Below, piece after piece: positions 25,701 through 33,600 of a stretch of 64,000 bases of DNA. The DNA lies in NCBI RefSeq assembly GCF_029714945.1, contig NZ_CP121634.1, forward strand, positions 186,001-250,000. Reading direction: 5' to 3'. How positions within the stretch are numbered: position 1 is the first letter of the stretch; each line of letters opens with the position of its first letter. A program made the position numbers and the translations under genes. Source of the stretch: Bradyrhizobium sp. CIAT3101. Its GTDB lineage: Bacteria > Pseudomonadota > Alphaproteobacteria > Rhizobiales > Xanthobacteraceae. Under the pieces are notes generated by a model, which was given only the letters and a program-made list of their open reading frames with translations, had not been told where the DNA came from and ran no database searches.

Positions 25701-26058
25701 GCCTAGCCAAAACCCCGGCGAAGGCATTTCGCCGGCTGAACTCGCGTCAACAGTTTCGAGGACCTTGACTCTGGTTGCAGTCGCCGCTCTGCGTGGATCT
25801 TTGGCTCCCGAGCAAATCGTTCTGGGTTGCGACCGCACCGGCACGACAGAGACACTTATTTCCGGCGTCATAGATGCTACTTCCCGCGATGGGGATGGCA
25901 GGATTAGCGTCGTCGTTGACTGGAAAAGCGACGTGGCTCTAGACCAGTCCAGGCTGGCCACATACGGTGAGCAGCTTGGGCATTATCGCAATCAAACCGG
26001 CGCCGCCCGGGCATTATTGGTGCTTATGACTGCGGAGCGGGTCTTGGATATTAAATGA
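22708..26058 (+). CDS. AddA-like UvrD-family helicase-nuclease
   Basis: The 1116-aa protein is an SF1 helicase with Walker A EAGAGSGKTS (about 26-35), motif Ia AITFTEFAASEL, motif II VDEFQDTDPLQ (about 393-403), motif III VGDPKQAIYRFRGADV, motif V TIHAAKGLEWPVV and motif VI LWYVAATRARDLLVL. A C-terminal PD-(D/E)XK nuclease ends with VVVDWKSD (D1071, K1073). The start ATG 22708 overlaps the upstream stop and has GGGAGG before it. AddAB repairs double-strand breaks, but this copy sits in a defence island beside a WYL regulator, so it may act on phage DNA ends. Whether the host also has a housekeeping addAB cannot be seen. Confidence 0.82.
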   Translation: MKGCELPDLAARTAALTHIDRSMLVEAGAGSGKTSIMAGRVAYLFAQGVSPKNVAAITFTEFAASELRIRIERFVSSLSVGEIPDDIVRAFPNGVPDNQRQNLVRAKRSLDELLCTTIHGFAQVLIKPYPAESGIDPGAEIIDPTEGDIAFNERYLNWLKEHLSGERDDGIVAELVLADEARGLRLIRSIADFLRRNRDARLPNHAWSISLAKDLSVAAAAFEKEIAQLEFQEEQTSQACTAFIEMAVVLGGSDLLVTEPHNRALVQAATIPRHVACFTQTGSKRQLRTKGAWEKAAAAVGKTKAQGTMAFQGCAARYDACHQVLSELMAMVAGELLTRVVSAMDRLSAEWRKYKRSAALLDFDDLLNTAKDLLVANEDVRKALGRRYRHVLVDEFQDTDPLQIEILWRLCGDPAIDEDGDPLTRTLRPGSLFLVGDPKQAIYRFRGADVNAYVRAREAIGNPSVVNIVANFRSVEPILSFVNKAFASPLSAAAGQPGFTALAATRLPEQNALTVAALDVAVEDGEDSTEQLRDAEADRVAELCSRIVGNLKVREKGELRPCRFGDIALLAPVGTDLWRFEEALEQCGIPVSTQAGKGFFRRQEIQDLIALTRAIADARDTLALGALLRGPLVGLSETELLDIADGIPTDPKYPDRLPNLTLWTELEKIDHELARDAIEILQSLARRVRSTTPYALLSDAVSLLNVRAHFRHRFPASADRVLANLDLFLEMSRAYDVRGFLAFARDMRANWEEQVLQVEGRPDAEEQSVALITIHAAKGLEWPVVIPINMTGAPKSETGIMHDRRSGEFSAPVLGIEPAGYSQLKSWNELELARERVRLWYVAATRARDLLVLPRHSARLSDKSWARLVDLGLPALPAIEPADLGTEKAALSTPEENKQSAELFGEQAGKISEAYHTIVWNRPSRHEVEAAPQAGGERIFSDPEQVHSTPESIEVLGSATRGTILHKLMEEVLTGETPDAPTELERRSIELLSQLGLEPSQNPGEGISPAELASTVSRTLTLVAVAALRGSLAPEQIVLGCDRTGTTETLISGVIDATSRDGDGRISVVVDWKSDVALDQSRLATYGEQLGHYRNQTGAARALLVLMTAERVLDIK

Positions 26059-26172
26059 AGTCCATCCACCCCTGCCGTACCCGATCGACGCAGACCGCAC
26101 ATAGCGAGCCTGTTGTGTCGATTTAGTTTGCCAAGCACTCGAGGATTTATTCTCAGGATTGAACCGCAGATC

Positions 26173-27369
26173 ATGACAAGCTTCTTTCAATCTGTACGAC
26201 AGTTTTTCCAGCAGCAATACGATGGTAGATATTTTTCGATCGTGCTTCTTGAGCTCTTTCGTACCGAGCCGGATTCGTTTCTCGCAATTCTCGAAACTCT
26301 CAAAGGATCGAGTTTCTGGATGCGATTCACAGATCAAATCAGAAGGGGAGAGCTGAACGCAGCATGCGAGCAGCCGTTTCCCGGACAAGGCGGCATTCGG
26401 CGAAGAGCCGATCTCTTGTTTAGACTGGGCCGGCAGCCAGTGCTCTTTGTTGAGGTGAAGGAATACGACAACAAAAGTCCAGCCAACGGAGCTCAGCTGA
26501 CAGATTATTTGAGAGCCGTAACGAATGAAGTCGGATTTCTTTACGTTTACCGTTTTCGTCCTAGCGAGGCTGACATCCGGAAGCTGACGGCCGCTCGTTC
26601 AAAGGGGCGGTCTGTAGCGGTCTTGAGATACGACGACATTTATCGGGCGCTAAACAATGGCGCTCAAGGACCGCTAGCGAACCTTGTCTGTCGCTATCTG
26701 GAGGACATTGGAGTGGGTGTATATCAGTCTATCAGTTTGAACAGAGAGGACAGTTCGACTGCCAAATTTCTTCTCGTTCAGATGTTGGGAATGCCGCACC
26801 AAACCGGCTTAGGAAGACTTCAAAGCGCGGCTTCTGTGACAGCCGGACCGCAGTTGATGAACAAGCTCCTGGGCAACGTGGAAGTGATCGGTGAGCGAGT
26901 TCGGGATGCAAATTCGAGTTTGCTTCCGGCGCGCTTCCAGAGGCGCTTCTACGTCAATCACTATTTCGACGTCACGAAGCTAAAGCGCGCCGTCCGTGAT
27001 CTTTCAACACATGACGAGTTGCCGAAGAGCACAGGCGCTTACGCCAACGGTGGCTACGTCTATTTTTGCGCGACCGGGACGTTAAGGGATTCGAGCCGCG
27101 TAAAGGGCCGGAGTTCCACCGTGCTTGAAGTTGGCTTCACATTGGAACTGGAGAAGCAGAAGCGGTCTCTCCAACTGTACGCGTACGTGGAATTAAGGGG
27201 AGACGGCTGGGAGCTCTTCGAATATCGACCTTTAAAAGAGTTTCCAAGTGAGGAGATTGCCCTGAACGTGTTTTCAGGCCTTCTGAAGAAGCTCGTATCC
27301 GCTGCGAAACCGAAGGTGCCCGCCTCTGCGTGGGTAGTCTTGAGACGATTCAGAGCGACCTTAGATTGA
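26173..27369 (+). CDS. PD-(D/E)XK nuclease-like protein of unknown family
   Basis: The 398-aa protein has an N-terminal nuclease-like core: D80 in RRRADLLFRLG and E94-x-K96 in VLFVEVKEYD, the usual D...ExK spacing. The rest is helical and then strand-rich with no match I know. ATG 26173 is chosen; an earlier TTG at 26113 is possible. It lies 114 bp after the AddA-like gene on the same strand and before the PLD gene. It may be an added nuclease of that module. Confidence 0.55.
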   Translation: MTSFFQSVRQFFQQQYDGRYFSIVLLELFRTEPDSFLAILETLKGSSFWMRFTDQIRRGELNAACEQPFPGQGGIRRRADLLFRLGRQPVLFVEVKEYDNKSPANGAQLTDYLRAVTNEVGFLYVYRFRPSEADIRKLTAARSKGRSVAVLRYDDIYRALNNGAQGPLANLVCRYLEDIGVGVYQSISLNREDSSTAKFLLVQMLGMPHQTGLGRLQSAASVTAGPQLMNKLLGNVEVIGERVRDANSSLLPARFQRRFYVNHYFDVTKLKRAVRDLSTHDELPKSTGAYANGGYVYFCATGTLRDSSRVKGRSSTVLEVGFTLELEKQKRSLQLYAYVELRGDGWELFEYRPLKEFPSEEIALNVFSGLLKKLVSAAKPKVPASAWVVLRRFRATLD

Positions 27370-27479
27370 TGCGCGGCATCTCACCTTAATTCATATGTTT
27401 CGATTGCACCCAAGCTTCCAGAGCCGAGTGACGTGCAACAAGTCATATCGGACGATTCGCTAAAGATTGGACATCTTTC

Positions 27480-28826
27480 ATGCGGCTCATAATGGGTGGC
27501 ATTAACGGACACTATCTTCGAAACATCACTATGAACTGCGCTTCAGACACTAGCGAGGTTCTGGCCGCTGTGGCGTACGCAACAGATGCGTCTCTTCTCT
27601 TTGACTGGTGCTGGCAAAACAGTATTCCGTTGAGGTTCTACGGCAGACTAGATGACGGTGTTGCCGTCAGTGTCCCAATCCTTACTGATTTCCTTCGCAA
27701 GAAGTCCCAGAAGTTTGTCTGCCGCCTCGTTCAACATCACCACGCCAAAGTCATTTGGTGGCGCGGAGTAGGGGTGTACATCGGTTCGGCAAATCTCTCA
27801 GGCGGCGCGTGGTACAGAAATGTCGAGGCTGGATGTTTCTTTTCCGACGAAGAAATCACCGATGATATGGCTAGCGACATCTTGGACCTGTTTGCGACCC
27901 TCGAGGCGAACGCTACACCGCTCACCGAGGAGCTGCTGGAGGAGATGAAAAGGAGAGCCCGGGTTCTTTCAGCCGCGATTCCCGACTCTAAGGATTTCTG
28001 GGCAAGCCCTAGCATCAAGAGGTGGCCGGGCTTGGTCCAAACCGCCCCCAAGAGCGCGATGGACCGAAAACGCCAAGTATTTCTCGAAGAATGGCATGCG
28101 ACGCTACAGGACCTTCGAGACATTGGAGCAACAATCAGCCGGGCCGAAAATCGTCCTGCGTGGATCAGTGAATCCGCATCTGCTGGATCTCAGGCAGATC
28201 AATTCTTACACGCACATTACTACCAGCGCACGTTTGATGGAAGGAAGGCCAACTACGCTGCGTTGTTCGAGCAGAATCACCACCATCGCGAACAGGCCGT
28301 GGCTGAGACTGTGCAGTGGTGGCGACAGCTCCGTACGGCTCCGTCCTCTGAAGAGGAGATGCTTAACATTACTGCTCCCTACCTCCGCACAGCCTTAGCG
28401 GAGCAGTCCTTGCACTCTATGACCGAGGAGGCCTTTCGTCAGGTCTGCATGAGGGTACATTCGATTAAGGACTACGCAAGACGTGTTCCGAACAAAGCGG
28501 TGGGGCTTCCAGACGACGGCACCCCTTACACCATACCGGATAAAGTGACCGCGCTTTCCAGGCGAATTTGGAATGATAAATCGACAAATGGAGTCCGCGT
28601 CAATGAACTCCTTCATTACGTCCTGTATGGAGGATCTAGCGAACAGTTGCCCGAGCGCCTCTGGCAGGCCGTCAGTGATCCCAAATGGAAAATTGATGGC
28701 CTTGGAATAAGTGCTCTTGGCGAACTGGTAGGATGGGCGCTCCCAGATCGTTTCCCTCCTAGGAACGGCCGCACATCGAAAGCACTTAGGTCGCTGGGCT
28801 ACGACGTGACAGTCCATGTTGAATGA
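27480..28826 (+). CDS. Phospholipase D-family (HKD) protein
   Basis: The 448-aa protein carries one HKD-type site: H88-x-K90 in QHHHAKVIWW, then GVYIGSANLSGGAW with the Asn and Ser of the motif. A single site suggests a dimer, as in Nuc/BfiI-type nucleases. The N-terminus (MRLIMGGINGHYLRNITMNC) and a long C-terminal helical region are unassigned. PLD proteins occur in several defence systems, such as DISARM drmC, but the neighbours here are not DISARM. It ends beside a hairpin shared with the BREX operon. Confidence 0.72.
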   Translation: MRLIMGGINGHYLRNITMNCASDTSEVLAAVAYATDASLLFDWCWQNSIPLRFYGRLDDGVAVSVPILTDFLRKKSQKFVCRLVQHHHAKVIWWRGVGVYIGSANLSGGAWYRNVEAGCFFSDEEITDDMASDILDLFATLEANATPLTEELLEEMKRRARVLSAAIPDSKDFWASPSIKRWPGLVQTAPKSAMDRKRQVFLEEWHATLQDLRDIGATISRAENRPAWISESASAGSQADQFLHAHYYQRTFDGRKANYAALFEQNHHHREQAVAETVQWWRQLRTAPSSEEEMLNITAPYLRTALAEQSLHSMTEEAFRQVCMRVHSIKDYARRVPNKAVGLPDDGTPYTIPDKVTALSRRIWNDKSTNGVRVNELLHYVLYGGSSEQLPERLWQAVSDPKWKIDGLGISALGELVGWALPDRFPPRNGRTSKALRSLGYDVTVHVE

Positions 28827-28837
28827 GGAAAGAAGCC

Positions 28838-28860
28838 CCAAAAACTACCGCCGTTTTTGG
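28838..28860. terminator. Hairpin between convergent PLD and BREX genes
   Basis: CCAAAAAC (28838-28845) pairs fully with GTTTTTGG (28853-28860) around a 7-base loop. It lies 12 bp after the PLD stop and about 150 bp beyond the brxL stop on the opposite strand. The short AT-rich stem makes it a modest terminator candidate. Confidence 0.45.
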
Positions 28861-29006
28861 ACTGACCCTCGCACCAAAGGAAGGCATTGAGCACAATCGT
28901 ACGTCAATATCTGGCGGACCACGGGGCTTTCAGTTGAGTTGCTACATGAGACGTCGTCCGGGACCTCGCACCTAAACAGGGCCCATACAGTGACCGGCTT
29001 TTGCTC

Positions 29007-31085
29007 TCATGTGAGTGGGCCGTTTGTCTTCAAGTATGTGACCTCAAAGGCCTTCACCGGACGATAGGCCTGCAGCCGATTAGCGAGGCTGAAAGCGTCA
29101 TTCATTTCAAACTTCTGATAGATGTCTAGGCCTCGATCGAGGCTGATTTTCCAGCCGGTGTCGCTCACAATGTGGCGCGCATGGATCGTGTTTGTTCCAT
29201 CGAATTCCCACGAGAATTTTATTCCGGCTGCCGTGCAGGCACTTTCGACGGCGACGAGATTCGCATGCTGCTTTTCCGAAGAGACCTCATCTGGACGGGT
29301 GACGAGGCGCACCGCGACCTCATCCTCCGGCGCCTTACGTACGGCGATCATCTCGATGAACTCCATCAAATTACGCACTTGATGGAACATCCGGATATAG
29401 GGATCTGTGATGACGATGTTAGTTGCACCTTTTAGCCAAGGCCAGAAAAGGTCCGCGTAGGTAACACCTTTCTGGTTCTCGCTGAAAACCTTGTGCCCTT
29501 CGCTCGCACCGACGAGCCCCCCATTTGTCTCGGCTGACTTCTTCACACCGCCCAAGACAGGCCCGTCACCACCTTCCTTCACGCCTTCAGGCACCGGCTC
29601 GTCATGGGTGGGGGCGCGCTTATTGTAATATTGCGGATATTCAGCCTGTTCGAGCGTTTTCACGACCACCTTGCGGCCATCGCGAGCCGTGAATGAGAAG
29701 TCCGTTTCTGGATATGTGCTGTCGATCCGAAGGAGCTGATCCTTGACTCGCTTCCGACCCTCAACCGCGAGATGCAGGATCTCCTCTACCTCTGCCTCTG
29801 TTGCATTGTCGGCCGGGAAGAGCAGCTTCATCATCCCGGAGAACGTCTTGTTCACGCCATCGCGGTCGCGCGTCGAAATATCCGATGAGAGCGTGAACAG
29901 GGCCTGGTAACGGTTGGAGTAGTCGTTATTGCGCATGTGCCGAAGGATTTCGGCCAGGTAGTCGACGACGAAGCCATACCCGGATGCGAACATTTCTCCG
30001 CGGATGACGTCGATCTCCCAGCCTGGGACATAGGTGTGCAGTCGATCGATGAAGGCAGAATCGTAATATTTCTCGGGAAGCTCCTCAAACAAATCGGTAT
30101 GCTTCAGCATGTAGGGAACATTATGCTTGGTGTTCCCGACAAAAACCATCGACGCCTCGGCGCCAAGCGTCTCTACTCCTCGCGAGAAGCTCTTGTTGGC
30201 CATGTAGTTTTTCATGATGTCGACAAGCGCCTTGTCGACTCTTTTTTGCCGGCCGGCGAACTCGTCAAAAGCTACAACGTCCCAGTAGCCAACCAATCCG
30301 ATCTTTCCCGAGCTGTTGTTGACGAACAGCTTCGGCACCGTCACTTCTCCCCCGGAGATCAGAATGCCGTGCGGCGAGAACTCCGAGAAGATATGCGACT
30401 TGCCAGTGCCCTTCGGTCCCAGTTCGATCAGATTGTAGTTTCGCTCGACGAAGGGCACGAGGCGCATCAGTTGCAGGAGCTTGCTGCGACGACCGAACAT
30501 CTCGGGATCGAAGCCGACCGTCTGGAACAGCAGATCGATCCATTCGTCGGTCGTGAATCCCGCGCGCGCGCCGAGAAAAGCCTCATAGTCAAACTTCGAT
30601 AGCTGGATCGGTTTGATGCTCCCCAAAATCCAGGGTTCAACGTTCTTGTCCTCGCTGTGCTCATATTCTACGTCGGCGATGCACCAGACACCGCTAACTA
30701 GCAGCTTAGGATGAGCCTTCACGGTGTCGGAGTCGATGATGACCTTCTTGATACCCAGGTTGGCGAAGGTCGCCTCATAGGCATCTTTGTCGGTGTTGAG
30801 ATCGACGCTAATCTTGTCGATCACCTTCCACCGGCCCTTTTCCCGGATGTTCGATCGGATCAGTCCCGCCTCGTTACGATGGACGTAGTGCTTGCGAAGG
30901 ATTTCCTTGACGGTCTCGATCCCTGATTGGATCGAGCTCTCATCATTGGTGGCGCAGTATTGTCCGAGCAGGAACTCCAACACGTAGGACGGGACAATGG
31001 CATTGCCCTTTACCGCGTTGACCAGGTCCTTGCGAACCACGAGGCCCGGGAAGCGTTCGTTGATCTTGTCATCCAGCGCGGTCAT
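29007..31085 (-). CDS. brxL: BREX type I BrxL (Lon-like AAA+ protein)
   Basis: BrxL is the last gene of type I BREX and forms a AAA+ ring on DNA that helps block phage replication. The 692-aa product has Walker A GPKGTGKS (223-230), Walker B VVAFDEF (270-276) and the conserved MSR-type region SFSRGVETLGAEASMVFVGN. After a variable linker near 480-530, the C-terminal part (YIRMFHQVRNLMEFIEMIA; TIHARHIVSDTGWKISLDRG) is a PLD-like MIT_C-type domain found in longer BrxL forms. ATG 31085 is chosen because GGGGGA precedes it. Confidence 0.92.
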   Translation of the reverse strand: MTALDDKINERFPGLVVRKDLVNAVKGNAIVPSYVLEFLLGQYCATNDESSIQSGIETVKEILRKHYVHRNEAGLIRSNIREKGRWKVIDKISVDLNTDKDAYEATFANLGIKKVIIDSDTVKAHPKLLVSGVWCIADVEYEHSEDKNVEPWILGSIKPIQLSKFDYEAFLGARAGFTTDEWIDLLFQTVGFDPEMFGRRSKLLQLMRLVPFVERNYNLIELGPKGTGKSHIFSEFSPHGILISGGEVTVPKLFVNNSSGKIGLVGYWDVVAFDEFAGRQKRVDKALVDIMKNYMANKSFSRGVETLGAEASMVFVGNTKHNVPYMLKHTDLFEELPEKYYDSAFIDRLHTYVPGWEIDVIRGEMFASGYGFVVDYLAEILRHMRNNDYSNRYQALFTLSSDISTRDRDGVNKTFSGMMKLLFPADNATEAEVEEILHLAVEGRKRVKDQLLRIDSTYPETDFSFTARDGRKVVVKTLEQAEYPQYYNKRAPTHDEPVPEGVKEGGDGPVLGGVKKSAETNGGLVGASEGHKVFSENQKGVTYADLFWPWLKGATNIVITDPYIRMFHQVRNLMEFIEMIAVRKAPEDEVAVRLVTRPDEVSSEKQHANLVAVESACTAAGIKFSWEFDGTNTIHARHIVSDTGWKISLDRGLDIYQKFEMNDAFSLANRLQAYRPVKAFEVTYLKTNGPLT

Positions 31086-31096
31086 CGCTTCCCCCT

Positions 31097-33598
31097 TCAA
31101 AAGTCGAAATCACTCGAGAAGCTACGGCGCAGCGTGTAGCGAGCCGTGCGGTACTCCCTGAAGTGAGAGGTGTCGCCATGTCGCTCTTCCAGCTTCAGGA
31201 TCACCTCCTGGCCGTCGAATTCGTCGGCCCGGCGGAGCAGGAGGAACCGGACCGGAACTTCGCGCTCTCGCGCGTTTTCGGATCGGAAGTCGAACACAAG
31301 TTCGTGGCTATCGGAGATCAATTCGCCCGACTGCGCATAAATGCCGGCTCTCAGTGTTCGCGCCTGGGTTTTCTCCGTGACGGCCTCCACCTGGTAGAAG
31401 CGGACCGAGATCTGGCTCGACGTGATCAACTTGTTCGAGCTTCCGATGATCTCCACGTCAACCGCGGTAGTGTCGCTCTGGCGTTTCTTGTTGATCTTGA
31501 CGACGGGAACGACAATCTCCTGAAGGGTCGCGCCGCCATGCACGAACCGGCTCCCCGATCCCTGCCGGCGAAGCCGGTTGATTGATTTCGGGATGAGCAA
31601 TTCCACGGAACCTTCGAGGCCGGCCTGCGCTGGCGTGAAGCGCCGCAGGCCATGATTGCCTTTCAGACCGTGTCCGAGAATGAAACGCCGGTCGCGGAAA
31701 AGGATCACGTCACCTTCGACCTGCGCAGACGAGAAGTCGCTCTCTTCGATCGGCCGGTGCTGGTAGATGAAGCCATGATCGGACGTGACGATCATGTTGT
31801 TGGCGTTCGCGCCATTGAGCTTTTTGACAACCCTCACGATCTCCTCGATCGTGTCCTCGGCCGCCTCGAAAACACGTTCCTCTGAATCCCGCTTGTCGCC
31901 GGTCGCGTCGATCAAATTGTGATAGACATAGATGACGTCATGATCGCGGACGAGCGCTCGCGCCTCGTCTTTGTCCAGCGCCATAAGCTCCTCCACCTTC
32001 ACGGCGGTCGTTCTGTCGCCCGTCCGTCCTGTCGCCAGGATTTTCTTGCGGTTTTCGATTCCCTGCGAACTCTGATCATTCACCAGCACGGTGCCGCTGT
32101 CGTTGTCCGCAATCTGCAACTCGCCATTGGGCAGAAGCGCTGCCATCCCAAGCTGGGTATAGCTCGGCAGGCAGCCGAACATCGGATCGAGGCCAGCCTC
32201 GTAGCGGTCTAGGCCGAGAATGCGTCCTCGCAGCTCCTCTGCCACCTCATAGCGAAGCGCGTCGGAAATTATGACACACACCTTCTGATCGCGCCGGCGA
32301 AATTCACCCACGTGTTCCCTGTAGAAAGTACGCTGCGCGGGGATCGAGGCCGCCGACCAGGTTTCAGCCTCGTCGACATGCGTCTGCCACGCCTCGTTCA
32401 GGGGCAGCAGGTAGCTGTTGACGTAGTGATTCTCAACCTGTTCGAACAGCTCGCGCATCAACGTGGCCTGCCCGGACTTCTGCATGCGCCAGATGAATTT
32501 CCGGTAGAGCTGATCGATCCTGAACCAGCTCTTCGCATAGCGCTCCACGCCTTCCGCGAGACTGGTCATGCCGAGCGTAACATGCGCCATCGCCTGCTGG
32601 AACTCGGCAGCGAAGCCGATCGCTTCGTAGAGGTCGCGATAGGCACCATACCAATAGCTTTGCCGCCGTTGGCGGATCCAATTCAGGACGTCGCCTTGCG
32701 ACACTGTCTGGGCGCCGACCTCATGGACCAATGCGCGGATGATCGCGCGATCGACCTCCTCGAAATAGTCGACCTCGATCAGGGTACGGAAGTCACGCTT
32801 GGCGAGATCCTGGGCCACGCCCAACGCCTCTGCATATTCGGCCGAGAGTCTTGCGAATGACTCTTCCGCATTGCGGCTATTCTTCCAACGACGGAAGAAC
32901 ACCAACACTTCAGGAGTCAAAATCGATTCGCCGCCGACCGCGCTCTGGTAGCAAGACTTGAACATCGTGATCGCGAAGTCACCGATACTCGCCTTATCAG
33001 CACGATAGCCGAAGATTCGCTCCATCTGATCCCAGAGGAAACCGTTCAAGCCGACACGACCGATCAGCCGTAGGCTGTCGTCCTTGCCGGCGGCCAGTTC
33101 TCCCAGCAGCGCCTCGACGACGGTGTCGAAGTCGCCATCAGCCCCGGTGCACACCCCCAACATCCTCAAGCGCAGCTTCGCCTTCGTGTCGTCGCCATGA
33201 ACGGCAACCTTGAGCTTCTCCAGCCGACGCCCGGAGCGAAAGAACTCGTGGTGCTCCCGAACTAGGTCCTCGAAACTGATAGGGAAACCTAGGTCCGCTA
33301 ACCAGATGGCGACCTGATCGGTCTTGAACACCCCGTGCGCCAGCTCGATGTCGAGTAGCCAGTTATCGACGTCGGCCGGACGTGGCCCGTCCCAATAGAG
33401 CAAAAACCGCCGCTTCGGTTCCTTCCGCAGAACGCGATGCTTCACCCCGAACTCAGTGCTGGCAACCTCGATTTTTTCGACGCCATCGAGAGTCAGCGAC
33501 TCGAACGCCTGCCGGAATTCGTGCGCCGGATCGTACCAGAAGACGATCCGGTGCTTGTCGAACTGGACTTCGAGTCCCTTGGAGATCCGGTCCTGCAT
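31097..33598 (-). CDS. pglZ: BREX PglZ (alkaline-phosphatase-fold protein)
   Basis: PglZ is a core BREX protein with an alkaline phosphatase fold. The 833-aa product begins with the typical KHRIVFWYDP (16-25) and has the metal-site segments IISDALRYE (443-451), YVYHNLIDATGD (557-568) and TSDHGFIY (605-612). The length fits type I PglZ. The start lies two bases after the pglX stop, and the end is 12 bp before the brxL ATG, so the three are co-transcribed. The exact reaction is not settled; nuclease activity has been reported for some homologues. Confidence 0.94.
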   Translation of the reverse strand: MQDRISKGLEVQFDKHRIVFWYDPAHEFRQAFESLTLDGVEKIEVASTEFGVKHRVLRKEPKRRFLLYWDGPRPADVDNWLLDIELAHGVFKTDQVAIWLADLGFPISFEDLVREHHEFFRSGRRLEKLKVAVHGDDTKAKLRLRMLGVCTGADGDFDTVVEALLGELAAGKDDSLRLIGRVGLNGFLWDQMERIFGYRADKASIGDFAITMFKSCYQSAVGGESILTPEVLVFFRRWKNSRNAEESFARLSAEYAEALGVAQDLAKRDFRTLIEVDYFEEVDRAIIRALVHEVGAQTVSQGDVLNWIRQRRQSYWYGAYRDLYEAIGFAAEFQQAMAHVTLGMTSLAEGVERYAKSWFRIDQLYRKFIWRMQKSGQATLMRELFEQVENHYVNSYLLPLNEAWQTHVDEAETWSAASIPAQRTFYREHVGEFRRRDQKVCVIISDALRYEVAEELRGRILGLDRYEAGLDPMFGCLPSYTQLGMAALLPNGELQIADNDSGTVLVNDQSSQGIENRKKILATGRTGDRTTAVKVEELMALDKDEARALVRDHDVIYVYHNLIDATGDKRDSEERVFEAAEDTIEEIVRVVKKLNGANANNMIVTSDHGFIYQHRPIEESDFSSAQVEGDVILFRDRRFILGHGLKGNHGLRRFTPAQAGLEGSVELLIPKSINRLRRQGSGSRFVHGGATLQEIVVPVVKINKKRQSDTTAVDVEIIGSSNKLITSSQISVRFYQVEAVTEKTQARTLRAGIYAQSGELISDSHELVFDFRSENAREREVPVRFLLLRRADEFDGQEVILKLEERHGDTSHFREYRTARYTLRRSFSSDFDF

Positions 33599-33600
33599 GT

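Noticed and set aside
27480..28826. DISARM drmC for the PLD-family gene
   Set aside because: No drmA, drmB or DISARM methylase is nearby; the neighbours are AddAB-like and BREX genes.
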